A stretch of 64,000 nt of DNA from Sphingobium sp. AP50 (lineage in GTDB: Bacteria > Pseudomonadota > Alphaproteobacteria > Sphingomonadales > Sphingomonadaceae): assembly GCF_900109095.1 (NCBI RefSeq), contig NZ_FNYZ01000013.1, positions 102,254 to 166,253 on the forward strand. The letters run 5' to 3'. Every line of letters begins with the position of its first letter. The stretch's first letter is position 1. The position numbers were made by a program, and so were the translations under genes. Shown here piece after piece: positions 1 to 8,171 of this stretch. A model generated the notes under the pieces. It worked only from the letters and a program-made list of their open reading frames with translations. It made no database searches and was not told where the DNA came from.

Positions 1-504
1 CGGATCGGCCCACGCAATCCGCTTTTCCGGCAGCGTTCGGCCGTCGGGGCCGGGCTTGTTCCAGTCCTCGACCTCCACGCCGCCGCGCGCCGCATAAAAG
101 CCCCGCGCCGCGACATTGTCGCTGTAGCACCACAGGAACAGGCCCGCGTCCGGCCAGCCCGCCAGCGCCCAGCGCGCCGCCTGATCCAGCAGGGCCGTGC
201 CGATGCCGCCGCCCTTCGCGCTCGGCAGGGCATGGAGATTGTCGACCAGCGTGCCCCAGACCGGATCGGACCCGCCTATCACGCAGGTAAAGCCGACCGC
301 TTCGCCATCCCGCTCTGCAATAATGACCCGCTGGCCCGGCGCCGGCGACTCCAGCCGCTGCGTCCATGTCGCCAGCCGTTCCGCCTCTATCCCGTCGGCC
401 AGCCAGGCCGGGTCCATGATATGGGCATAGGCGACGCGCCAGCTTGCCACATGGATGGCGGCGATCAGCGGGGCGTCGGCGGGGCATGCATCTCGAAAGT
501 CCAT
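1..504 (-). CDS. GNAT family N-acetyltransferase, 3' end cut off
   Basis: Read from an ATG at 504 on the minus strand this gives 168 codons with no stop, running off the left edge of the window. The N-terminus (MDFRDACPADAPLIAAIHVA) has the typical GNAT opening in which a small protein scans for an acyl acceptor. The acetyl-CoA binding region is visible as LPSAKGGGIGTALLDQA, close to the Q/R-x-x-G-x-G/A signature, followed by GLFLWCYSDNVAARGFYAARG, the usual beta5-alpha4 region. The substrate cannot be told from sequence. It is transcribed away from the yggT-folD cluster, from which it is separated by a repeat-bearing intergenic region. Confidence 0.8.
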   Translation of the reverse strand, partial: MDFRDACPADAPLIAAIHVASWRVAYAHIMDPAWLADGIEAERLATWTQRLESPAPGQRVIIAERDGEAVGFTCVIGGSDPVWGTLVDNLHALPSAKGGGIGTALLDQAARWALAGWPDAGLFLWCYSDNVAARGFYAARGGVEVEDWNKPGPDGRTLPEKRIAWADP

Positions 505-602
505 GCCGCCCTATAGCCGCCTTCCCAGGGCTTTGGCAGAATTTGCGCGGCCGTTGGTGGATTTTGCGTCGCACCATAGTTGTCGCGATGGGTGCGCTTC
601 GG

Positions 603-704
603 CTAGAGCAGATCCCGACCCGATTACATCGGCTGGGCTGCTCTAGTTTTTTGGTTTGTCGCGTTTTCCGAGTCAGCAGACGATTCCGTCTGCTTCGAAA
701 ACGC
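603..704. repeat. paired intergenic hairpins (REP-like)
   Basis: Two successive imperfect palindromes lie between the acetyltransferase and yggT genes. The first (603-646) has arms ctagagcag / ctgctctag. The second (661-703) has arms gcgttttc and gaaaacgc with an inner cagacg / cgtctg pair. A further ctctaga palindrome follows at 704-710. There is no ORF of substance in 505-739. The structure resembles dispersed REP-type units of sphingomonad genomes, though copy number cannot be seen here. Confidence 0.6.
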
Positions 705-739
705 TCTAGAGCGGCCTTCAAGCATATTTGGAGACATCC

Positions 740-1027
740 GTGGCCTACGCGCTCTATCAGATCATCGACATCCTGCTGACCGTGCTGCTGTGGATCGTTA
801 TCGCCCATGGTGTCATGAGCTGGCTGGTCGGTTTCAACATCGTCAACCTGTCCAATGATTTCGTGCGCGCCATCTGGGTCGCGCTCGACCGGATCACCGC
901 GCCCATCTATGCGCCGATCCGCCGGATCATGCCGGATCTGGGCGCGCTGGACCTGTCGCCCATGGTCGTGCTGATCGGCATCGTCATCATCCGCCGCGCG
1001 ATCCTGCCGCCGCTCTTCCTGATGTGA
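740..1027 (+). CDS. YggT family membrane protein
   Basis: A 95-residue very hydrophobic protein. YggT-domain proteins are small integral membrane proteins linked to osmotic protection and, in some bacteria, division-site organisation; no enzymatic role is known. Two membrane segments are evident (about residues 8-28 and 68-90), separated by the family's amphipathic stretch containing IWVALDRITAPIYAPIRR. I chose the GTG at 740 because GGAG at 730-733 sits at the right distance; an in-frame TTG at 728 would put the ribosome site inside the gene. It overlaps the following DUF167 gene by 4 bases, the usual YggT-YggU pairing. Confidence 0.85.
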   Translation: MAYALYQIIDILLTVLLWIVIAHGVMSWLVGFNIVNLSNDFVRAIWVALDRITAPIYAPIRRIMPDLGALDLSPMVVLIGIVIIRRAILPPLFLM

Positions 1028-1347
1028 GCGTCTGGACGCAGGCGTGTGACGACCTGTTGCTGAGCGTCCGGCTGACGCCCGGATCGGCGAAGGAAGACAT
1101 AGGCGGCGGCTGGACCGATGCGCATGGCGCGCACTGGCTGTCCGCCCGCGTCCGCGCCGTGCCGGAAAAGGGGCGGGCCAATGATGCGCTGATCGCGCTA
1201 CTGTCGAAACGGCTGGATTGGCCCAAAGGCGCGATTTTGCTGGAATCGGGTGACACCAACCGGCTAAAGCGGCTGCGGATCATCGGCGGTGGCGGCGCTC
1301 TGGCGCGCCTGACCGCCCTCCTCGAAAATTGGGTAGAAGTGACATGA
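1024..1347 (+). CDS. DUF167 (YggU) family protein
   Basis: A 107-residue protein with the DUF167 core: the LSVRLTPGSAKEDI opening, then the conserved segment VRAVPEKGRANDALIALLSK and a closing GDTNRLKRLRI. The fold is known from structural genomics but the function is not. The GTG start at 1024 overlaps the yggT stop (GTGA), and its own stop overlaps the folD start (ATGA), so the three genes are very probably translated in a coupled way. The linkage to yggT is common in proteobacteria. Confidence 0.85.
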   Translation: MSVWTQACDDLLLSVRLTPGSAKEDIGGGWTDAHGAHWLSARVRAVPEKGRANDALIALLSKRLDWPKGAILLESGDTNRLKRLRIIGGGGALARLTALLENWVEVT

Positions 1348-2240
1348 CCATCGGCAAGCTCATCGACGGCAAGGCGTTCGCGGCAGGGCTGCGCGACAAG
1401 ATTGCGATGGGAGTCACCGGCTTCGTGGAACGGGCGGGGCGCAAGCCGGGTCTGGCCGTGGTGCTGGTGGGCGAAGACCCGGCCAGCAGCGTCTATGTCC
1501 GCTCCAAGGGCAAGATGACCGTCGCGGTCGGCATGGAGAGCTTCGAATTCAAGCGGCCCGACAGCATCGGCGAGGATGATCTGCTCGACCTGATCGATGA
1601 GCTGAACCATGACGAGCGGGTTGACGGCATCCTGGTGCAGTTGCCGCTGCCCAAACATATTGACGAAGCCGCCGTGATCGCCGCGATCGATCCGTCCAAG
1701 GATGTGGACGGCTTCCATGTCGTCAATGCCGGCCGCCTTGCCACGGGGCAGGAGGCGCTGGTGCCCTGCACGCCGATGGGCTGCATCATGCTGCTGAAGG
1801 ATGAACTGGGCGACCTGTCGGGCATGGAGGCGGTCGTCGTCGGCCGCTCCAACATCGTCGGCAAGCCGATGGCGCAACTGCTGCTGGCCGAAAACGCGAC
1901 CGTCACGATCGCGCACAGCCGCACCCATGATCTGGCGAGCGTCGTCCACCGTGCCGACATTGTCGTCGCCGCCGTGGGCCGCGCCGAAATGGTCAAGGGC
2001 GAATGGATCAAGCCGGGCGCGACCGTGATCGACGTCGGCATCAACCGCGTCGCCGATGTGGAGGATGAGGGCAAGAGCCGTATCGTCGGCGACGTGGCCA
2101 CGGCCGAGGCGCTAGCCCATGTCCGCGCCATCACCCCGGTCCCCGGCGGCGTCGGGCCGATGACGATCGCGGTGCTGCTGCGCAATACGCTGGTTGCTGC
2201 CCATGCCCGCGCGGGCTTTGCAAAGCCCGAAGGACTGTGA
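1344..2240 (+). CDS. folD: bifunctional methylenetetrahydrofolate dehydrogenase / methenyltetrahydrofolate cyclohydrolase FolD
   Basis: A 298-residue cytosolic enzyme of one-carbon metabolism that oxidises 5,10-methylene-THF with NADP+ and hydrolyses the methenyl product to 10-formyl-THF. Seen: the active-site Tyr/Lys segment SSVYVRSKGKM (around residues 50-60), the signature GILVQLPLPKH, the KDVDGFH motif, and the nucleotide-binding loop VVVGRSNIVGKPMAQLL. The C-terminal PVPGGVGPMT motif is present. Length matches the family. The ATG at 1344 overlaps the upstream stop and its stop overlaps the next gene's GTG. Confidence 0.97.
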   Translation: MTIGKLIDGKAFAAGLRDKIAMGVTGFVERAGRKPGLAVVLVGEDPASSVYVRSKGKMTVAVGMESFEFKRPDSIGEDDLLDLIDELNHDERVDGILVQLPLPKHIDEAAVIAAIDPSKDVDGFHVVNAGRLATGQEALVPCTPMGCIMLLKDELGDLSGMEAVVVGRSNIVGKPMAQLLLAENATVTIAHSRTHDLASVVHRADIVVAAVGRAEMVKGEWIKPGATVIDVGINRVADVEDEGKSRIVGDVATAEALAHVRAITPVPGGVGPMTIAVLLRNTLVAAHARAGFAKPEGL

Positions 2241-2875
2241 AGGCGCGGCTGGCCCTGCTGACATTGGCGGCGGTGGCGCTTGTCGCCGCGAAGCCGCCGC
2301 TGCGGTTCCAGCCCGATCCCAGCAGCGTGATCGCGGCAGAAATCGCCTTCAACCGGCTGGCGCAGCAAAAGGGGCAATGGACCGCCTTCCGCGAAACCGC
2401 CGCCGATGATGCGGTGATGTTCGTGCCGCAGAAGGTGCTGGCACAGGACTGGTTGCGCAAACAGGCCGATCCGCCTGCGTCGGTGACATGGTCGCCCTCG
2501 ATCGTCTATGTGTCCTGCGACGGCAATCTGGCCGCCAGCACCGGCAACTGGAAGCGGCCGGACGGATCGGTCGGCTATTTCACCACCCTGTGGCGCCGCG
2601 ACAAGAAGGGGCGCTGGCACTGGATTCTCGACCATGGCGACACGCTCGCCACCGCGCGGGAAGCCCCTGAATTCCTGACCGGCAAGGTCGCCACCTGCAA
2701 GGGCGGCCCACGTCCCGAAGGTCCGCCGGTAAAGGGCGCTCTGCCGCCGCCCGACGAAAGTCTGGTCTGGAGCGCCAATGTCGCCCCCGACAATAGCCGC
2801 CGCGTCACCGTGAACATGTGGACCGGCACCACCTATGAAACCGTGATCGATGATGAGGTGAAGGCCGGATCATGA
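2237..2875 (+). CDS. secreted NTF2/SnoaL-like hypothetical protein
   Basis: A 212-residue protein with an N-terminal signal sequence (MKARLALLTLAAVALVAAK) and then a region that looks like the NTF2/SnoaL-type fold used in DUF4440-like proteins: an N-terminal helix (IAAEIAFNRLAQQKGQWTAF), a DAVMFVPQ strand, and GYFTTLWRRDKKGRWHWILD, where the W-x-x-W strand is typical. The last ~60 residues include a Pro-rich linker. Function is unknown; a periplasmic ligand-binding role is only inference from fold. The GTG start overlaps the folD stop, and the stop overlaps the marC-like start, placing it inside the same run. Confidence 0.75.
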   Translation: MKARLALLTLAAVALVAAKPPLRFQPDPSSVIAAEIAFNRLAQQKGQWTAFRETAADDAVMFVPQKVLAQDWLRKQADPPASVTWSPSIVYVSCDGNLAASTGNWKRPDGSVGYFTTLWRRDKKGRWHWILDHGDTLATAREAPEFLTGKVATCKGGPRPEGPPVKGALPPPDESLVWSANVAPDNSRRVTVNMWTGTTYETVIDDEVKAGS

Positions 2876-3492
2876 CAGCCCTGTTCCTTTCCGCCTTCAT
2901 CACCCTGTTCGTGGTGATCGACCCGCCGGGCTGCGCGCCCATCTATGCCAGTCTGACGTCCGGGGCGAGCCAGGCGCAGCGCCGGGCGATGGCGATCCGC
3001 GCGGTCGGCATCGCGGCGGCGATCCTGCTGGTCTTCGCCCTGTGGGGCAAGCAGTTGCTGGGCGTGCTGGGCATCGCGCTCGACAGTTTCCGTATCGCGG
3101 GCGGCATCATGCTGTTCATGATCGCGATGGACATGGTGTTCGAAAAGCGCACCCAGCGCCGTGAGGACCGGGCCAACAAGATCAGCACCGAAGAACCGCA
3201 TGTCGAGGATGTGTCGGTCTTCCCCATGGCGATGCCGATGATCGCCGGGCCGGGATCGATCGCCACGGTCATGCTGCTGATGTCGCGCGCCAATGGCATG
3301 GCGGAGCGCGCCGTGGTGCTGGGCGCGGTGGTGCTGACGCTGGCGCTGATGCTGGGATCGTTGCTGGCGGCCGGGCCGCTGATGGCGCTGCTGGGCCGAA
3401 AGATAGAGGCGGTCATCACCCGCCTGCTGGGCGTGCTGCTCGCCGCGCTGGCCGCGCAGTTCGTGATCGACGGGATCAAGGCGAGTTTCTAG
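2872..3492 (+). CDS. MarC/UPF0056 family inner membrane protein
   Basis: A 206-residue integral membrane protein of the MarC family, whose function is unsettled despite its historical naming for multiple antibiotic resistance. Six hydrophobic segments can be seen. The family motif FVVIDPPGCAPIYASLT near the N-terminus and MAMPMIAGPGSIATVMLL in the middle (about residues 117-136) are both diagnostic. It is the last gene of the folD run. Downstream lies a repeat element rather than an obvious terminator. Confidence 0.9.
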   Translation: MTALFLSAFITLFVVIDPPGCAPIYASLTSGASQAQRRAMAIRAVGIAAAILLVFALWGKQLLGVLGIALDSFRIAGGIMLFMIAMDMVFEKRTQRREDRANKISTEEPHVEDVSVFPMAMPMIAGPGSIATVMLLMSRANGMAERAVVLGAVVLTLALMLGSLLAAGPLMALLGRKIEAVITRLLGVLLAALAAQFVIDGIKASF

Positions 3493-3518
3493 GGGCGTCG
3501 CCCTCGATCTGGATCACC

Positions 3519-3674
3519 CCGTTCGTCCTGAGTAGCCCCTTCGACTGCCTGCCAAGGCAGGCGCTCAGGACAGGCATTGAGCGAAGTCGAAATGGCGTAT
3601 CGAAGGATCAGCGCTGCGCTGGATGCTTCGATACGGGTCTTCGACTTCGCTCAGCCCCTACTCAGCACGAACGG
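3519..3674 (+). repeat. dispersed ~156 bp repeat, copy 1
   Basis: Begins ccgttcgtcctgagtag and ends with the imperfect mirror ctactcagcacgaacgg. It contains internal palindromes, including the two arms around tcagcgctgcgctgg. The 73 bases at 3576-3648 are identical, in reverse complement, to 4989-5061 on the other side of the LuxR gene. Motifs such as cttcgac..tgcgctcag are typical of short repeats scattered in sphingomonad genomes. Confidence 0.85.
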
Positions 3675-3778
3675 TTTACATCTACGCTGGCGCCGTCGTC
3701 CCCGTTCCACGCACCCCCACCGAATCGGATTGAAAGCCCCTGTCTTTCGGATAGCATCCGGGGAAGGGGGCGCATTAT

Positions 3779-4888
3779 TTGGACGACGAACTGGGCATTG
3801 CCGAGATGTTCTGGCGCGCGGCCTATGGGCAGGAGTCCTGGGAATGCGCGGTCGACAGTCTGGCCCTGCCGCTTCAGGCCCGGACCGGCCAGATCGCGAT
3901 GGTCGCGCCGGACGCCAGCATCAGTTTCTCGCTCATGTCGCGCGTTTCCGCTGCCGATATCGCCGGTTTCATCGGCCACAACGCCCATCTGGCGTCGGTC
4001 AATCCCCGGCTCGGCACATTGCTTCACGGGCGGACGGGGCAATGCGTGGATGACCATGATTTTCTGGACGTGGCGACGAAATCCCGGATGAGCGTCTATC
4101 GGGACTTCTTCCATCCCACCGGCACGTCCAACGCCCTGACCGTCCGGTTGCAGGCTACGACCCCGATGGCGGGGGCTTTGGGCTTTACCGCGTTGCGACC
4201 GGATTCGGTCGGGACGGCCAGTCATCAGGAAAGGCGATTGATGGAAGCGGTGGTTCCTGCGATTTCCGGCGCCGTCGAACTGGCGCTGCGCTTTGGCCGG
4301 ATGGAAACCGAAGCCATGACGGCGGCGCTGCAAGGGGTGGGGAAGGCCTGTATCGCCCTGGGGCTGAGCCGGAATATCGTCGCTTTGTCCGAAGATGCCG
4401 ATCGGCTGTTGCGGGAGGGGCGCTATCTGTCCGTCCGCAACGGGCGGCTGCATGCGCTGGATGGCAAGAGCGCCGATCGTCTGGAGGCTGCCTTTGTGGA
4501 TGTCACGGCGCGCGGGGCGCTCCATCGCAGCCGGCGCTTCGCGGCCCTGCGCGCCGATCAGGACCGGGGCGCGCCGATCATCGCGGAGTTGAGCCCGGTA
4601 CCCGCCCGCGATACCGGGCCTTTCGCTTCTGCCGCCGTCCTGCTGACGATGGTGGTGCAGCCGGTGCCGGACAGTTTCGGCGCGGCCTTTGGCGACGCCT
4701 ATGGGCTGACCCCGGCGGAGGCGGGCATCGCCTTGTCGATCGCCCAGGGGCTGGACGTGGACATGATAGCGCGGGCGCGCGGTGTGTCGCCCGATACGGT
4801 GCGAACGCAACTGAAATCGATTCTGTCGAAGACCGGCACGCATCGCCAGTCGGAACTGGCGTCTTTGCTGCTGTCGCTGTCGCGTTAG
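3779..4888 (+). CDS. LuxR-type DNA-binding response protein
   Basis: A 369-residue probable transcription regulator. The C-terminal ~65 residues form a GerE/LuxR helix-turn-helix: YGLTPAEAGIALSIAQGL, then DMIARARGVSPDTVRTQLKSI, ending with the KTGTHRQSELASLL consensus. The N-terminal ~300 residues do not match a receiver or an autoinducer domain that I can recognise; they look like the sensor part found in other alphaproteobacterial solo LuxR proteins. The start is a TTG at 3779 preceded by gaaggggg; no better ATG lies upstream. It stands alone, with inverted copies of one repeat on each side, and has no metabolic neighbour that explains its target. Confidence 0.82.
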   Translation: MDDELGIAEMFWRAAYGQESWECAVDSLALPLQARTGQIAMVAPDASISFSLMSRVSAADIAGFIGHNAHLASVNPRLGTLLHGRTGQCVDDHDFLDVATKSRMSVYRDFFHPTGTSNALTVRLQATTPMAGALGFTALRPDSVGTASHQERRLMEAVVPAISGAVELALRFGRMETEAMTAALQGVGKACIALGLSRNIVALSEDADRLLREGRYLSVRNGRLHALDGKSADRLEAAFVDVTARGALHRSRRFAALRADQDRGAPIIAELSPVPARDTGPFASAAVLLTMVVQPVPDSFGAAFGDAYGLTPAEAGIALSIAQGLDVDMIARARGVSPDTVRTQLKSILSKTGTHRQSELASLLLSLSR

Positions 4889-4911
4889 GGCTGCCTGAAA
4901 TTAGCTCTAGT

Positions 4912-5080
4912 CCGTTCGTGCTGAGTAGGGTCTGAGCCCTTCGACTGCCTGCTTGCAGCAGACGCTCAGGATAAACTTCACCAAAGGTGAAGTCGAAGAC
5001 CCGTATCGAAGCATCCAGCGCAGCGCTGATCCTTCGATACGCCATTTCGACTTCGCTCAATGGCTACTCAGGACGAACGG
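4912..5080 (-). repeat. dispersed ~169 bp repeat, copy 2 (inverted)
   Basis: Reverse complement of the 3519-3674 element, with a different middle part (a ggtgaagt / acttcacc hairpin and a gcagacgctcagg segment). The core 4989-5061 matches 3576-3648 base for base when reversed. It lies between the LuxR gene and the OmpA-like gene. Confidence 0.85.
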
Positions 5081-5103
5081 ATGATATAGGTGTAAAAGGC
5101 AGA

Positions 5104-5132
5104 GCCCGTCCGGAATATCGCTCCGGACAGGC
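5104..5132 (-). terminator. hairpin downstream of the OmpA-like gene
   Basis: Arms gcccgtccgga (5104-5114) and tccggacaggc (5122-5132) pair almost perfectly around a 7-base loop, 14 bases beyond the stop of the minus-strand OmpA-like gene. The T tract that follows on that strand is short (tctgccttttac), so it is a moderate intrinsic terminator. Confidence 0.55.
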
Positions 5133-5145
5133 CCAACCCTTTCAC

Positions 5146-5826
5146 TTACCCGCGCACATCGCCTTCCGTCACCGGCGCGATCTTGATTTCGACGCGGCGG
5201 TTGGCGGCCTTGCCTTCTTCGGTCGCGTTCGATGCGATCGGCTGGCTTTCGCCATAGCCGCGCGTGGCGAGTCGGGCCGACTGCACGCCCTTGCTCACCA
5301 GATAATCGGCGACCGACTGGGCGCGGCGCTCGGACAAAGTCTGGTTATAGGCGTCGGACCCGTCACTGTCGGTGTGGCCCAGAACGTCGATATAGGTTTT
5401 GGGATATTGCGCCAGAACCGATGCGACTTCGTTCAGGGTCGGCTGGAACTGGGGCTGCACGTCCGCCTTGTTATAGGCGAAGGTGATGCCCGACGGCATG
5501 CGCAGCAGCAGATTGTCGCCATCGCGAATCACGTCCACGCCGGTGCCGGCGGTCTGTTCGCGCAGCTTGCGTTCCTGTGCGTCCATATAGGCGCCGATGC
5601 CCGCGCCCGCGACTGCGCCGATGCCCGCGCCCAATATCTTTTCGGTGCGGTCACGCCGCCCGCCGACCAGATCGCCCAGCAGATAGCCGCCCAGCGCGCC
5701 GCCGATGCCGCCGATCGCGGCCTTGGAAATGCTGCGCTGACCCGTCTGCGGGTCGGTGGTGCAGGCGGTCGTCGCAAGCATCGCGGCCAGACCGGCTGCG
5801 CCCATGATGCGGGTAGAAATCCTCAT
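5146..5826 (-). CDS. OmpA family outer-membrane lipoprotein
   Basis: A 226-residue envelope protein expected to anchor the outer membrane to peptidoglycan. The N-terminus is a lipoprotein-type signal (MRISTRIMGAAGLAAMLATTAC, Cys22). Residues about 35-75 are Gly/Ala-rich (AIGGIGGALGGYLLGDLVGG), the glycine-zipper type of segment. The C-terminal ~115 residues are an OmpA domain: ITFAYNKADVQPQF, the DVLGHTDSDGSDAYNQTLSE stretch and RRAQSVADYLVSKGV, which carry the Asp and Arg that bind diaminopimelate. The ATG at 5826 is chosen because it opens the signal peptide. It is divergent from the CNNM-like gene. Confidence 0.93.
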   Translation of the reverse strand: MRISTRIMGAAGLAAMLATTACTTDPQTGQRSISKAAIGGIGGALGGYLLGDLVGGRRDRTEKILGAGIGAVAGAGIGAYMDAQERKLREQTAGTGVDVIRDGDNLLLRMPSGITFAYNKADVQPQFQPTLNEVASVLAQYPKTYIDVLGHTDSDGSDAYNQTLSERRAQSVADYLVSKGVQSARLATRGYGESQPIASNATEEGKAANRRVEIKIAPVTEGDVRG

Positions 5827-5975
5827 TGTCCTGTTCCCTTGTCTTCTCGTCCGCCGGGGCGGATGCCCCCTCAATGGCCGAGTTGAAGCGTTTGTTCCAC
5901 AACCGAACTGAACTCATGATGATGGCGATGTTGTGAAATTGAAAGATTCGGGGTTATAGGTGGGAACTGACCACC

Positions 5976-7292
5976 ATGGCCACGAACCTCCCCCATAATC
6001 CGACGCCCTTTCCCTGGGTCGACCTCATCATCATTCTGGCGCTCGTCGCCGTGAATGGCGTATTCGCGATGTCCGAACTGGCGATCGTGTCCGCGCGCCG
6101 GCCCCGGCTTCAGGCGCTGGAAAAAGCGGGGCGCAGCGGCGCCCGCACCGCGCTGGAACTGGCGGCCGATCCGGGCAAGTTCCTGTCGACCGTCCAGATC
6201 GGCATCACGCTGATCGGCATCATATCGGGCGCCTATTCGGGCGCCAGCCTGGGCGGACCGACCGGCGAGCGGCTGGAAATGCTGGGACTGTCGCCCAATA
6301 TGGCGGAAAATGCCGGTTTTGCGCTGGTCATTGGCCTGACCACCTATGCCTCGCTGATCGTGGGCGAACTGGTGCCCAAGCAGTTCGCGCTGCGCAAGCC
6401 GGAGCCGATCGCGCTGCTGGTGGCGACGCCGATGCTGTGGCTGTCGAAAATCACCGCCCCGGTCGTCTGGGTGCTGGACGCATCGAGCAGCCTGATCTTC
6501 AAGCTGCTGGGGCTGGCCCGCGAATCGGAAAGCCATGTCACGGCCGAGGAACTGCACCTGATCGTCGCGGAGGCGAGCAAGTCCGGCGTGATCGAGGAAA
6601 GCGAACGCGCGATCATTTCAGGCGTGGTGCGGCTGGCCGACCGGCCGGTGCGCGAGGTGATGACCCAGCGCATGGATGTCGACTGGATCGATATCGGCGC
6701 GGACGAGGCGACGATTCGCGCCCGCCTGCTCGATACGCCGCACACCCGCCTGCCGGTGGGGCGCGGATCGGTCGAGGACATCATCGGCATCGTGCAGGCG
6801 CGCGACATCATGACCGCGCTGTTCCGGGGCGAGGCGCTCAACCTGGAGGCGCTGATGCGCCGGGCGGAAGTGGTCCCCGATCAGGTCGATGCGATGGACG
6901 CGCTGGAAGTGCTGCGCCGGTCCGACGTGCCGATGGTGATGGTCCATGACGAATATGGTCATTTCGAAGGGATCGTGACCCCGGCCGACCTGCTGTCCGC
7001 CATCGCCGGCCATTTCGCGTCGGACCGCGACGCCTATGACGAACCGGACATGGTGGAGCGCGAGGATGGCAGCCTGCTGGTGTCGGGCCAGATGCCGATC
7101 GACCAGCTGGCCGAGCGGATCGACATCAACCTGTCCGAAGACCGCGACTATGCCACCGTCGCTGGCCATGCCTTGTGGCTGCTCAAGCGCCTGCCGGAAG
7201 TGGGCGACTATGCCGAGGATCAGGGCTGGCGTTTCGAGATCGTCGACATGGACGGCCGCAAGATCGACAAGCTGCTGGTGGCGGCGCGCTGA
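5976..7292 (+). CDS. CNNM/CorC-type (HlyC/CorC) transporter-associated membrane protein
   Basis: A 438-residue protein with the three domains of the family: an N-terminal DUF21/CNNM transmembrane domain (residues ~15-195; MSELAIVSARRPRLQALEKAG and the TVQIGITLIGIISGA segment), a pair of CBS domains (~215-340; REVMTQRMDVDWIDI and GIVTPADLLSAI), and a C-terminal CorC_HlyC domain (~350-435; LVSGQMPIDQLAERI). Members are linked to magnesium/cobalt efflux or resistance; older annotations call them hemolysins, for which there is no support here. It is divergent from the OmpA-like lipoprotein. Confidence 0.92.
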   Translation: MATNLPHNPTPFPWVDLIIILALVAVNGVFAMSELAIVSARRPRLQALEKAGRSGARTALELAADPGKFLSTVQIGITLIGIISGAYSGASLGGPTGERLEMLGLSPNMAENAGFALVIGLTTYASLIVGELVPKQFALRKPEPIALLVATPMLWLSKITAPVVWVLDASSSLIFKLLGLARESESHVTAEELHLIVAEASKSGVIEESERAIISGVVRLADRPVREVMTQRMDVDWIDIGADEATIRARLLDTPHTRLPVGRGSVEDIIGIVQARDIMTALFRGEALNLEALMRRAEVVPDQVDAMDALEVLRRSDVPMVMVHDEYGHFEGIVTPADLLSAIAGHFASDRDAYDEPDMVEREDGSLLVSGQMPIDQLAERIDINLSEDRDYATVAGHALWLLKRLPEVGDYAEDQGWRFEIVDMDGRKIDKLLVAAR

Positions 7293-7308
7293 GGGGCGGA
7301 TATTATTC

Positions 7309-7458
7309 CCCCTCCCGCACGCGGGAGGGGTTGATGGGAGGCACGTGACTCCCATCAAGGGGTGGGCTAACGCAATGTTGCAAATGCCCACCCCGCTGCG
7401 ACTAGGTCCGGCTGCGCCGAACCAAGTCTCGCTGCCCCTCCCGCCTGCGGGAGGGGCA
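7309..7458. repeat. intergenic repeat bounded by cctcccgc / gcgggagg palindromes
   Basis: The 240-base gap between two convergent genes holds a palindromic unit (cctcccgcacgcgggagggg), a middle part with a second palindrome (gatgggag..ctcccatc), gtgggc..gcccac arms, and a final cccctcccgcctgcgggagggg. A related unit with the same outer design lies at 33328-33448. This is typical repetitive filler in sphingomonads, not a gene. Confidence 0.65.
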
Positions 7459-7477
7459 TGTTGGTTTTTCTACCCAC

Positions 7478-7508
7478 AAAAAAAGGCGGCCCGGAATCCC
7501 GGACCGCC
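7478..7508 (-). terminator. intrinsic terminator of the glutaredoxin gene
   Basis: On the minus strand, ggcggtccgg / ccgggccgcc pair around a 4-base loop and are followed by a run of seven Ts. It lies 25 bases past the grxD stop, a textbook rho-independent terminator. Confidence 0.9.
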
Positions 7509-7533
7509 CTCTATATTCTCAACCCGAAGCGGA

Positions 7534-7866
7534 TCAGTTCGCGGCGGCGATGCCCTGATCGGCCATCAGCTGGCTCAATTCGCCCGCTTCATACATTTCC
7601 ATCATGATGTCGCTGCCGCCGACAAACTCACCCTTCACATAGAGCTGGGGGATGGTCGGCCAGTCGGAAAAGGCCTTGATACCCTGACGGATCGCCTGAT
7701 CCTGCAGCACGTCGACCGTTTCATAGGTCACGCCCAGATGCTCCAGGATCGCGATGGCGCGGCTGGAAAAGCCGCACTGGGGGAAAAGCGGGGTGCCCTT
7801 CATGAAAAGCAGCACGTCGCTGCCCTTGACGATCTCGGCGATCCGCTGCTGCACGGCGTCGGTCAT
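7534..7866 (-). CDS. grxD: monothiol glutaredoxin, Grx4/GrxD family
   Basis: A 110-residue CGFS-type monothiol glutaredoxin. It coordinates a glutathione-bound [2Fe-2S] cluster and passes it to target proteins, often together with BolA. The active site is PLFPQCGFSSRA (Cys32), with the upstream Lys of FMKGTP, and the cis-Pro and glutathione contacts in WPTIPQLYVKGEFVGGSDI are conserved. The bolA-like gene lies directly upstream with 58 bases between them, and DUF1476 beyond that; all point the same way and end at a strong terminator. Confidence 0.96.
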   Translation of the reverse strand: MTDAVQQRIAEIVKGSDVLLFMKGTPLFPQCGFSSRAIAILEHLGVTYETVDVLQDQAIRQGIKAFSDWPTIPQLYVKGEFVGGSDIMMEMYEAGELSQLMADQGIAAAN

Positions 7867-7924
7867 GTGAAAATTTCCATTCCTGTCTGGCGCCCCGCAT
7901 GGCCGGACGCGAATCTCTGGGCCG

Positions 7925-8158
7925 TTAGTTGGGAACGGCGGTGGTCAGTTGCAAGGCGTGAAGCACGCCGCCCATGCGGCCGCCCAGCGCGGCATAGACC
8001 GCCCGCTGCTGCGCGACGCGGCTGAGGCCGCGAAAGCTCTCCGCCACGACCTTCGCCGCATAATGATCGCCATCGCCGGCCAGGTCGGTAATCTCGACCT
8101 GCGCATCGGGGATAGCGGCCTTGATCATGTCCGCAATATCGTCAGCAGCCATTGGCAT
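7925..8158 (-). CDS. BolA family protein (IbaG-like)
   Basis: A 77-residue BolA-domain protein. Such proteins bind a shared Fe-S cluster with CGFS glutaredoxins and act in iron-sulfur trafficking or stress control. Visible are the family helix IADMIKAAIPDAQVEITDL, the conserved GDGDHYAAKVVAESFRG segment (the His being a cluster-ligand candidate) and the C-terminal GGVLHALQLTT. The ATG at 8158 has an AAGGCAG ribosome site 8 bases away; a second in-frame ATG lies at 8152. Its position directly upstream of grxD supports the pairing. Confidence 0.92.
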   Translation of the reverse strand: MPMAADDIADMIKAAIPDAQVEITDLAGDGDHYAAKVVAESFRGLSRVAQQRAVYAALGGRMGGVLHALQLTTAVPN

Positions 8159-8171
8159 CGTTCGGGCTGCC

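Noticed and set aside
4987..5886. Plus-strand 299-codon frame opposite the OmpA-like gene
   Set aside because: It is the antisense of a clear OmpA-domain protein with a lipoprotein signal, and its own product has no recognisable domain.
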